Source of the DNA: Apteryx mantelli
Taxonomy: Eukaryota; Chordata; Aves; Apterygiformes; Apterygidae
Assembly (NCBI RefSeq): GCF_036417845.1
Contig: NC_089979.1
Location: forward strand, 11,337,424-11,401,423
Direction of reading: 5' to 3'
Length of the DNA: 64,000 nt
The position numbers were made by a program, and so were the translations under genes. Of the stretch, positions 54,681 through 64,000 are shown one piece after another (the first letter of the stretch is position 1; each line of letters opens with the position of its first letter). Under the pieces are notes generated by a model. The model saw only the letters and a program-made list of their open reading frames with translations. It did no database searches and was not told the origin of the DNA.

Positions 54681-57600
54681 AAACTTTTCTGAACACAGTC
54701 AGACTTGTAAAAACCTCTGTTTTTCTTTGATGGTGCTGGCACCTGAAACCCTTGACTGCCCTGGAAGAGTGGGGTCCCCCCCACAAATAGACCTTGGGAA
54801 CTCCAGCTTTGGGGCCTCCTGCCAAGCAGGCTGGTAGGAGAGCAGAGCCTTCCCTATCAGATGTATGTTTTAACTAGTAGGTTTCCACAGACATTTGAGT
54901 TGTGACATCTTTCCACCAGCAATGCTTTTCCCTGGCTATATCTCCACCATTTCTCTTCAGAGGGCTCCATTTTCTAAAATGGACCCAAAATTTGAGCCTC
55001 TGTTTCTATAAACCATTTGCAGACCATACGCACGTGAATGCCTAGTTGTAGGTATGTCTCTTACATAATGCTTTTAATAAAAGAGTATGTGGAGGCAAGT
55101 TTTATGTCCTTGCAATCATCCACGCAGTACCCAGCTTCTGATTCAGAAGACCAGACCACTCAGCCTGAGGAATCTATCAGCTGTTAAAGAGGCACAATCA
55201 GGGAGATTTGAGGCCACTGAATGCTTATTAAGGATTATTTGTTACTTTGAACTCTGGCACTGATCTTTGGCATGACTTTGCTTCTTTCTTAACCTCTAAC
55301 GGTGAGCCATGGCCTTTCTTTAAAGAATGCTTTTAGAGCTAAGACAGGGAAGAGTGTTACAGAAAAAAAAAGGAGTCTGACTAATCACTTGTGGATGGAA
55401 TGGGCAGGATTATTGGTTTATAATTGTGCTCTACCTTAACACTGTCTGTGGGCTTGTCTGGATCTAGCTTACTTGTTAATTTGCTTAGGTTATTAAAATC
55501 TTAATATAATGACAAAACCGAAAATTAGACTGAAAAATATGTTAGTTATAAATGCATCTAACCTATTCTCCCTTTTAATTGTTTCATTAGCCTGTTTCAC
55601 CCTGCACTGTTGTCCCAGGAATATCTACATGTGAACCTTTTAGCCATATGAGTTTCCCAAGTGGTGACAATGTTTTCTACATCTATTGTGTGTAAACTTG
55701 ATTACTTGCAAAGATATTGGATTTCCTGGCCCGCAAGATGTTTGTGGTTTAATAACAAAGGAATTAAGACACATAGGGAAGAGGAGGGCTTAGAAAGCAT
55801 CCCGGTAACAGCAAAAACAATCTGTACCTTGGAAAGCCTGTTTTCCCTTTTTTGTCAAAATACAGTCATAAGTACATCCTTTCCTTGGCAGCTCATCCTT
55901 CCCAGCAGCTCTTAGTCAGTCTGTATGGAGGTCTGACACAAATCTCGTTGAAATCAATAGACACTTGCAGACCACACTGAATTTGGCTTTAAAAGAATGT
56001 AATGTATGCAGCTCTTTTAACACCTTAGCCCACATTGCCTCTCTGTAGCTGCTTGTTAGGCAGAGTAGTTAGGTCAATGCTAATTATGTTCTTCTTTGTA
56101 TCTTCCATCTCCTGCTTTGATGTGTTACTGAGCAGAGTAAAAATGTGAACCTGGGTGCAGATTCTCAAGTGGCCTCATTGCAGTAATTTACAGCACTGGC
56201 GATCCCAGCTGAACAGAGTCCAGCCGGTGAGATTAAGTTAGCTATAAATTAGGAAAGGATGGGTAAGCAGGTAGGGGCATTAGCTGGGATTTGAGAGGCT
56301 TAAAGTTCACTTCTTTTGCAGCTCTTCTGTGTAACCTCAGGCAAGGCACCTTGGACAGAAGCTGCAAAGTTACTTACTTGCTCAAATTTCAGCTGAGGCA
56401 AATTTTAGGTGCCTAAATCCCCCAGAATGCCACACAGAAGTCTTTTTTAACCACCGTTTAACCACTTCATGGTACAGAGATGCCTAGTTTTCCACAAGGA
56501 CTCGCTAAAGTGCTTCAGGTCCCGTATGCTTATGCTGTATGTGCCCAGAGGTGCCTTGCAGTGAAAGGAGAGTTGAGGTTAATCCAAGTCTCTGGGGATG
56601 CTGATGATACATAATATCAGGTAACACAGAGGAACCTGCCTACCCATGAAAGAGGAACAAGTCACTTCACATTTACTTGGAGGCGGTATAGAATAGGAGC
56701 ACAGCAGCTGAAACATGGGACTGCCTACCTTACTGTCATTTGGCTAATCCCAAAGGGAAAACAGGCCAAAACTTCCAGGACTGAGGCAATCTAATCTGTC
56801 TGCCTCAGTAATTGCCTTCATTTTCAGACCTGCTGAGCACATGCAACCTGGCTGGTACCCTACAACTTGGAGCAGATGGATACATCGCCCTGCCTTGTTG
56901 ATGTAGTTACAGGTGGCATTTTTACTCTTAAAAATATCTAACAGAATTTGACAGTTTAACCTCTCTAACTTTGTAAGAAGTCTTTTTTGTATTTAACCTC
57001 AACATGTTTTAGGTGTTCTTCTCTCGCTCGGATGTGGTTTCCTTTATTATGCACCTTTCTTAGAAGTTGTTTTTTTCATCACAGTTTGCTTTCTCATCTC
57101 CTCAGAAAATTCAGCTTTGAAAGGGCTGGGTATCCACATTCATCTAGTTGTGCCCCTTCCTGAATAGCTTTTTTGAAATCAGGGAGGTCGCTCTGAGAGC
57201 AGAGCAGTGCTCTTGGGGCCTAGGTACATAGGCACCATTAAGAGCGACTGAAGGGCATGACCTGTGGCAGGGCCATGATCCCAAAGAAAATTCGAAGGTG
57301 GGAGTAGGGCTTCACACCTGGGGTGGGGACATCAGTGCAAGAATTTCCGGCTAAGAGAGTTCCAGCATAGGTGTAGAAAGATAAATTAGTGATGTTTTAA
57401 CACTGTCTCAGATGTTCTCTGAAGAGGTTCTGGGAATAATTTCTATGAAAGGCATTTACCCACAGGGCACAGCATAATTGCTGATTTGAGAAATAGGGAT
57501 GATTCACTTATGTAAGAGACACCCATACTATTAGCACTGCTTATCATAGCTTTTTGGTGGCATTGTGCCTAATTAATTCATGACACCATAATTAATAAGT

Positions 57601-59317
57601 ATACAAAGAAATATCCCCACACGACCTAAGCATTATGGAGTAGTCTGTGCCCTACAGACTCTGCCTAATGTTGGTGTAAAGGAACACTTCACAGTTTCTA
57701 TAAGAGTTCAAAGTGTGTGCAAAGTTTAATTATAACTGTAGTTATTTATCTGAGGCTGATTTGAAGCTACTGGAGAGAGGATCTGAAAACAAACCAGTGT
57801 TTAAGGACAAAAGCATTCTCAAATACTGAAGATTATCTGTTCCAAACCCCAATTTAACAGATCATTTCCATCACAATAATGGGCCACACTGAAATGCAGA
57901 GCAGAAAACCTAGATCTGAACCCTATTCAGGAAGTATCAACACATTTGTATGAAGATATCAGGATGTCCTGGCCAAAAAAAGACAAATAAGCCAAGAAGT
58001 GTAATTACTGAAGATTTTTTACCATTTGGCATGAAAAAGAAAGTTCGATTTCATTATGCTAGAAGGTATGGGTAAAGTTAAAGTTTAGGAAACACTTGTC
58101 TTTTGGGGGGCAACTAACGTGCAGATGAGATATAAGAAAAGTAACGGGCTTGGAAGTCACCAGGCTACATATGCTTTTTAAGACATCCAGTGATGAGGAT
58201 ACTGTAGGAATGGGAGCCTTGTAAGTATCCAGAAGAGGAACGCTGGACATCACCAACCACATTTTGAGGCTGTTTTTGCTCTCAAACACGTCTGATTTGC
58301 ATCAAGCTCAAAAAAGGTGAGAATGAGATGTCAGTTTTAAATGTCAGTATCAAGTTATTACCAAATTTGCTAAAACAGCAGTTTATGATTGAGACCTGAA
58401 TGTTCAGCCGAAGAGGTCTTAAATCCATAATTTATCACTGTGTTTTAAAATGTTGACATCAATATTTTACTATTTTGTGCCTAAGTAGTGTGGAGGCTGA
58501 GATGAATGTTTTGGAGACATGTAGGTTCTCCCAGTTCATGTTTCTGATTGTGCTAGAGTGACAAATTTCAGCCTCATACAGGGTCAGCTAAAGGTCTTGG
58601 CTGAATTCTGGAGTAAATTTTGAGCAAATCTAGCCAGACCTATGGTTTAGTAAGAAAAACAGCAGTCTGGGTTTTGAACTAAGTAAAATACAATAGTTCT
58701 GGGTAGGTTTTGACATGGATCTTTGAGTGCAAGAAATTCAGAGAAAAATTTGGGAGAGGTGAACCTAAGCAAACTGAAAACATCATTTATTCCAAGGCTC
58801 TTTAGGTGAGTTTTGCTTATTCTTCTTGCTTATGAGGCATGTGGTATATTGTTGCATATTTGGTCAGTGCAAAGGAAGGCCAAACAAATACGAGCCAGTG
58901 CTATTATTTTTTCTCCAGGGATGCTCTTCAGCTCCCCAGAGTTCTCCAGCTGGGACCAGGATTTTAGTTTCTATCCCTCAGGCTAAGGAAGATTGGACAC
59001 TTCATCCATGGAATGTATTAATACCACTTCTTAATCATCCAGAGCAATCACTGGGGTTGTGCAACACAGAGCACTCCTTTTTTCTGCAGGGGCTGTGCTT
59101 ACTGACAGCCAAGGATAGAACAAGACTGGAAATTAAATCCTGGTCCCTACCTCTTACCTGAAAGTAAGAGCTCATATTGGCATCATTTAAGATTATGTGT
59201 GGGAGAAAATAGCTTAGAACCCATCCAATATAAAATACTGAAACACAGAAATTTCTTTTATGTCTTGTATAAGAGGGTAAAAGAGCAAAGAAACTTTGGA
59301 CGAGGTCTCAAGAAGTG
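54681..59317. other. Unassigned non-coding stretch with faint old repeats
   Basis: No gene recognised in 4.6 kb. A MIR-like phrase occurs at 56319-56360 ('gctcttctgtgtaacctcaggcaaggcacctt'), and a phrase of the 'gttgaaatcaatagac' type occurs at 55940-55985. The rest is unassigned. Confidence 0.5.
56319..56360 (+). repeat. Possible MIR core fragment
   Basis: The phrase 'ctgtgtaacctcaggcaaggcacctt' corresponds to MIR 'ctgtgtgaccttgggcaagtcactt'. Short. Confidence 0.4.
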
Positions 59318-59462
59318 TGGGCTCAGTGCCTGGCACCAATACAAAATTCTTGTGTTGCCTTGGGCAAGTCGCTTTGAAATTCAATTCCCTGTTTGTAAAA
59401 TGGGGGTAATAAAGCCTCACAGCAATGTTGGAAGGATAACTCCATTAATATTTATGGTGTGC
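59318..59462 (+). repeat. MIR-type SINE relic (best-preserved in the window)
   Basis: 'gtgttgccttgggcaagtcgctttgaaattcaattccctgtttgtaaaatgggggtaataaagcctcacagcaatgttggaaggataa' follows MIR closely: 'gtgaccttgggcaagtcactt', then 'cagtttcc.c.tctgtaaaatggggataataa', then 'ctcacaggg.tgttg.gaggat'. The 130-codon frame at 59199-59591 and the minus-strand frame 59214-59420 both lie across it and are chance. Confidence 0.8.
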
Positions 59463-61172
59463 ATGGGTATTCCAGTGCCAGGAACCTTTATAGCTACTAC
59501 CCTACCAGAGGAGACTCAAGTTCATGGTTATTTTGGTGAGGACACACACCAGAATGCCAATAGGAAATTGGCAGTGTCTTGTTTGAAATGAATTGAAAAA
59601 ATGGAATAACTGTCTTTTGAAAAATGCAACTATAACAACATTTGTCTTCATCCTAAACCAAGGTAACAAGTTGACCCAGCCACACCTTATATAACCAGCT
59701 GTTTAATGATGTACTATGCCCTTCCAAAGGAAGGAACTATTGCCTCCTGGGAGGCGTAGTTCAACACTGAGCAGGCTTATGTGGAAGAATACACATATAA
59801 ATGGCCATGATCTGTGACTGCCGCGAAGCTCTTCAGTTGTTCAAGTGGATATGGGCATTAAGGTTAATTCCAAAGGCAATATTTTAGTTTGAATTTCTTG
59901 TTGGAAAGTTCCACCAAAATCTTTGTTTGTTGTTGTTTTTTTTCCCCTGTAGATGTTCTTGATTTTAGATGTACTATCTGATGGGAAAATGACAGATTGA
60001 GGGGTTTTGTTTTGAGAGTTTTTTTAGTAGCCCTCAATCCTTTAATTAAAATACCTTTTTAAACCATTGGTTCTTTTTTGGCATTGAGAATTATACTTCT
60101 ATAATATCAAGGCCTGATCTGTAAAGTATATGAGATGAGATCAAAGCAAACATTCTTGCCTTAAATCTCTGTGTTTGCATTTTAACCTTCCTCAGCAGGT
60201 GAAGGGTACATTTGCCCCTGCCCTGTGCTGCCCTGAGACTTTATGAAACCATCTTGCACCTTTCCTTTAAATGTTTTATCACTTCTTGGAACAGTGCTGG
60301 GACTTGTGTTTCAGCACGTTTATTTTCTGTGGGAACAGTGATCTGATTGCAGTGTATGTGTGTGGGTGGGTAGATTATAAATTACAGGCTCTAAACTCAG
60401 GTGCACATCTTGGGAGTGACTTATACATAGTTGCGTGATTAACAAACCCTTCTCCTTTGTGGAGTGGAAGGAAAGTTCTGTCTTGAAGATCACTGCTTTA
60501 CTTCAGGAATTATCCCCCGTGGAGCCTGAATGACGAAGCTGGAGGGGAAATATTTGTTGTGTTATGGATATGAAGCCAACTAACTAACGATATATGAAAT
60601 GATTTAAAGCCGACAGACTTCTGGGGTGAGAATGGGGGGAGCTTTTCAGGAAAAGTATTCGTTGCTTTGGAGGGATATAGCATGCAGGACCTATTGAGAC
60701 AGCCTCTCGTGGCTGGCGTGACTGAACAGGGTCCTGCTCCCAACTCGTTGTTGTTGTCCCTTGGCTGGAAGCTGTCCTTAGCTGAGCAGCAGTCATGCCT
60801 TTGACAAACTCTCCTTTCCCTTCAGTGCAAAGCCAGTCAGGTTGGTTTAAGCTGCAAGCAGCAGTGGCATCAGCTATGTTTTTGCAGTGGGTGCAGCATG
60901 TTCACACGATCATTCGGTGTAGCTCAGCTATGGAGTCCTAACCGGTCCTGGAGGTCCAGTGATGAAGACCAACTAGGCTAGGTCCAGGAATAATATGACC
61001 TCACTCTTGGCTACTTTGAGATGGGTACTGCAGTTTCAGCAGAGACAGATTCCGTGTAAGCATCTAGATAGATTAACGATATAATAGGCTTTTCTGTCAT
61101 TACAACTTCTTGAAACTGGCTATCACTGTTAATCCATCTGCGTTACAGATTGAAGACCCAGGACAAGAAACA
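59463..61172. other. Unassigned non-coding stretch
   Basis: No gene recognised. It contains the short inverted repeat at 59734-59762. Two overlapping minus-strand frames (60510-60743, 60584-60796) have no recognisable domain. Confidence 0.5.
59734..59762. promoter_or_regulatory. Inverted repeat containing an ACTAC...TCCCAG-type motif
   Basis: GAACTA..GCCTCC (59734-59747) pairs with GGAGGCGTAGTTC (59750-59762) around a two-base centre, with one small internal mismatch. On the minus strand it reads ACTACGCCTCCCAGGAGGCA, reminiscent of ACTACAATTCCCAG promoter elements bound by ZNF143-type factors. No promoter, CpG island or exon is visible nearby, so binding is speculative. Confidence 0.3.
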
Positions 61173-61291
61173 TTTAAGCAGATGCTTAACTTCAGTTATA
61201 GAAGCAGTCCCATTTATTTCAAGGAGAATACCTGCACTTTTTAAAATTAGGCATGTGTTTAAATGCTCTACTAAATGTAGGCCTAATCCAG
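61173..61291 (+). repeat. Old amniote interspersed-repeat fragment
   Basis: 'taagcagatgcttaacttc...agcagtcccatttatttcaagga...gcatgtgtttaaatgctctactaaatgtaggcctaa' follows the widespread amniote phrase 'taagcacatgcttaactt...gtagtcccattgacttcaatggga...gcatgtgcttaagtgctttgctgaat..gggcc'. Old, non-coding. Confidence 0.6.
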
Positions 61292-64000
61292 TAGTTCCCA
61301 TAAAAAATGCTCCGCAAGCTTCATAATAAAAGCTAGAAAAATGAAAGCAGAATGGTTACAGTACTACAAAAAAGCAAAGAAGTGTTCTAATCAGTTCTCT
61401 TTTGTATGTGATCTTGTTGCAATTTTACTGCACAAGCCAACTGGATTGCTCCAGTAATAGAGATGCAGATGTATTTCTCAACTGCTCCTATATAATATTC
61501 CAAGTGTTGGTCTAGAGCATATGTGTCTGATTCTGGAAACCTTCTGTTCACAGAACTTTAATTGATTTTCACAGGCAATGTGTATGCTGCCTCCTTACAA
61601 AATGGAACCAAATGTTTATTAGCAATAGGAAATAGATAGTTTATTTTTATATGTGGTATTCCATTGGCAGTGTTTGTGGAGAAGGCACACGTGGTAGGCA
61701 CTTCTTAAAAACCTTCTTTGATACTGTTTGCTGGATCTTATTCATTTCAGAGTGAAAAAAAAATAAAATAAAATAAACAAATGAAAAGCCCAGAACAAAC
61801 TAGGCTGACTTTAAAAGGGCAGTATCTCAGAGTAAACATAGTCCCAAACACAGAGATGGTAGGAACATGCTTGAACACAACAGTTTGCCAATACAAGTAT
61901 TTCTAAGGGTGATTTTCAAGTAAAAATATTTCCAGGTATATCCCAGTAAAAATATCTCCAGCTCCCCAGAGAGTATAAATCCAAACAGTGCAGTGTTGGC
62001 CATGATAAATAGCAAGTTTAAAGTGGAAATGACTGAAAATTAAACAGGATCAGGAGTGAAACGGATCATGGATAAATGGAAAAGTACACAAGCAGAAATC
62101 AATTGATTACCAATAAATTACATACAAAATATTTCAGATTTAATGAGTCAAATTACAGTCAATGACAAAGGAAAGAGTGCTATAGGTTTTTAAAGGCATA
62201 ATTTATATTCAGAGGATATGGTAATTCAGAAGACAATGCATTATTTATGTATGCATAAAAATCTCTCTATATGTGTCTGTACACACACCTAAAAAATAAA
62301 CTTGTAAGTTTTAAAATGAAATATATGCATACGTCTAAACAGCATTACTTTCAATAGTTAAAATTTACCTCTGCTAAACAATATCTACTTGAAGAAGCTG
62401 GCAAAATCCTATTTAGAGAGTAATTCTTCCATACTTTGTAATTTCTGTAAGGGACATGAAGTTAAGGAAGGACTTATAGATTTAGACTAAGTCACAGCAA
62501 TTGGTAACAGCTCATTCAGGAAGAAATTAGAAGGAACAGAAGCTGTCACTGACAAAAACTTTATGGTGCTGGCTTTTTAGCTAGAAATGCCATCAATGGT
62601 GTTCAAAAATTTCATATAAAATTTCTTTAGCACAGAAATTCAGGTTCTTCTGAAGCATTTTTTTTCTCCAGAGCAACATGTGTTTTTGCACATGCCAAAT
62701 AATATCTTGAAGCTAGAAATCTTTCACTCATCTTCAACTAAAAATGTTAATCTTTTTCTATTTGTTGTTTTTCTCATATTTAAATTTAAATATCCACAGA
62801 AGAAAAAATATGCGCTTCCAAACCAGGTCTAGCAGTTACATTCAATGAGGACACATGGATTTAAGTGACCAATTTATTAAATAGCAGAAATTCTACCAGT
62901 TCTGATTATACAGTTTTCAAATACACAAAACTGCTGCAGAGAGGAAGGCAATATTCTGTTCCCCATATCCATAATGGATTTGGAATGGACTGATGGCTTT
63001 TCATTGCAATAGGAAAAATACAAGATCCGGGAAAAGCAATCTCTAAGGTAAAATTAATGAAACAATGACATGAATTGTGTGGGGTGAACATGAGGATCTT
63101 TAGCAACAGCTAAAGATTTTGGAAGTGCTGGCTTCTGCACCACAGCAACCCACCCTCTATAGCAGTAGAGAATTTGTTGGTCAGTGAAGTTAGGGTGTGA
63201 TCCATATCATCATAAAGTAGACACCTACATTTGGCCAGAGAAACTGCATACCAAGCTCTAGTGGGAAAGGCTCCACCTGCTACAGTGGAAGCCCAGACAA
63301 ATAGTTTACATCCACCCAGACAACTGGCTCAGCGTTTATTTCCCCTAACTTTAAACAGTACAGTGTAGGTATCTGCATCTGATCTTGTTTCAGCTCACAA
63401 AATGGTCTGTGGAGATGTAGTAAATACAGTCAGTGTGTCCTGACAGTGATCCATTGCATCCTAAGCTAGACACCTGTGTTTGGCTGGGTTAATTGTTCTC
63501 TAGACTTCATTTACCACACTGATTGGACTTTCTAAGCCTAATGGGTGCTTAGCTTAAATGTAGACATCTTTGTTGTAGATTCCTCAGCTTGGGTGGAAAA
63601 TCTCGTCCTTACAACCAAAGTACAGGTGATCTTGCTCTAAGGCGGGAGGACAGGAGGACTACTCTGGCTATTAAGGTCCTTTCCAGATTAATATTTATCC
63701 TTTCCAAGAAAAATATTAATGTAAATAATTCTGACCATAAATAAAGTTTGAAGCATATTGTAGAGTCACATCTCCAGGAACAACGTGTTTCGAAATAGTC
63801 TCATTTTAATTTTGCCAAATGGAGTACAGTTTAAAGCTTGAAATTGAAGCCAACACACTTGAAAAGCTCAGAAAGTCTTAGTTTTTCCAGATAGTTATGT
63901 TATTGAATGAGGTCTTACTCTTGATTTTTTACTGTTTGGCATTAGTAATGTTGGCATCCCAAATCTAAAGGGATTAAAACTTGGCATACAGATGTGGCAC
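61292..64000. other. Unassigned AT-rich stretch
   Basis: No gene recognised to the end of the window. 61757-61780 is an (AAATA)n patch and 62000-62400 is especially AT-rich. No repeat family assigned. Confidence 0.5.

Noticed and set aside
54463..54837. 124-codon plus-strand open frame
   Set aside because: It crosses the CR1 3' stub in antisense; chance.
59199..59591. 130-codon plus-strand open frame
   Set aside because: It lies across the best MIR relic of the window, with a competing frame on the other strand.
1..64000. A multi-gene operon, defence system, secondary-metabolite cluster or other novel system
   Set aside because: The window is animal nuclear DNA without a supported host gene; nothing organised beyond mobile-element remains was found.

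Overview
The window reads as vertebrate, almost certainly bird, nuclear DNA: AT-rich, intron- or intergenic-like, with no host protein-coding gene that I can support. The avian call rests on several CR1 LINE fragments. Two of them are young and end in the CR1-type 3' tail of short ATTCTGTG repeats (36920-37344 on +, 42133-42872 on -). Nearly all open frames of 60-150 codons are chance frames or lie inside repeats; the longest, on the minus strand at 42223-42960, is the C-terminal part of a CR1 reverse transcriptase.

Layout. 1-2386: unassigned. 2387-3293: a solo endogenous-retrovirus LTR on the minus strand, flanked by a perfect 5-bp target-site duplication (GATAC), with a polyadenylation signal and an internal ~80-bp tandem duplication. 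About 7.9-8.5 kb: decayed reverse transcriptase that looks Ty3/gypsy-like. 9.1-9.3 kb: pyrimidine tract and a small tandem duplication. 16.3-18.5 kb: a MIR-type SINE relic, two old CR1 pieces and a promoter-like GC-richer block. 24-28 kb: the densest repeat cluster, with two copies of an unclassified ~300-bp repeat, a 253-bp terminal-inverted-repeat element and a 1.2-kb old CR1 on the minus strand. 30.4-31.4 kb: a SINE-type tail and, on the minus strand, a decayed L1/Tx1-superfamily reverse transcriptase. 36.9 and 42.1 kb: the two young CR1 copies in opposite orientation. 45-64 kb: scattered SINE/LINE tails, microsatellites, a CR1 3' stub and long unassigned stretches.

There is no operon, pathway or multi-gene system here. 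What the window offers is a record of mobile elements of very different ages: MIR-type relics, an L1-superfamily and a gypsy-like relic (both lineages generally regarded as extinct or scarce in birds), a DNA-transposon remnant, old CR1, then young CR1 and an ERV LTR. Assignments come from reading motifs by eye; no database search, alignment program or expression data was available. Boundaries of old repeats are approximate to tens of bases.
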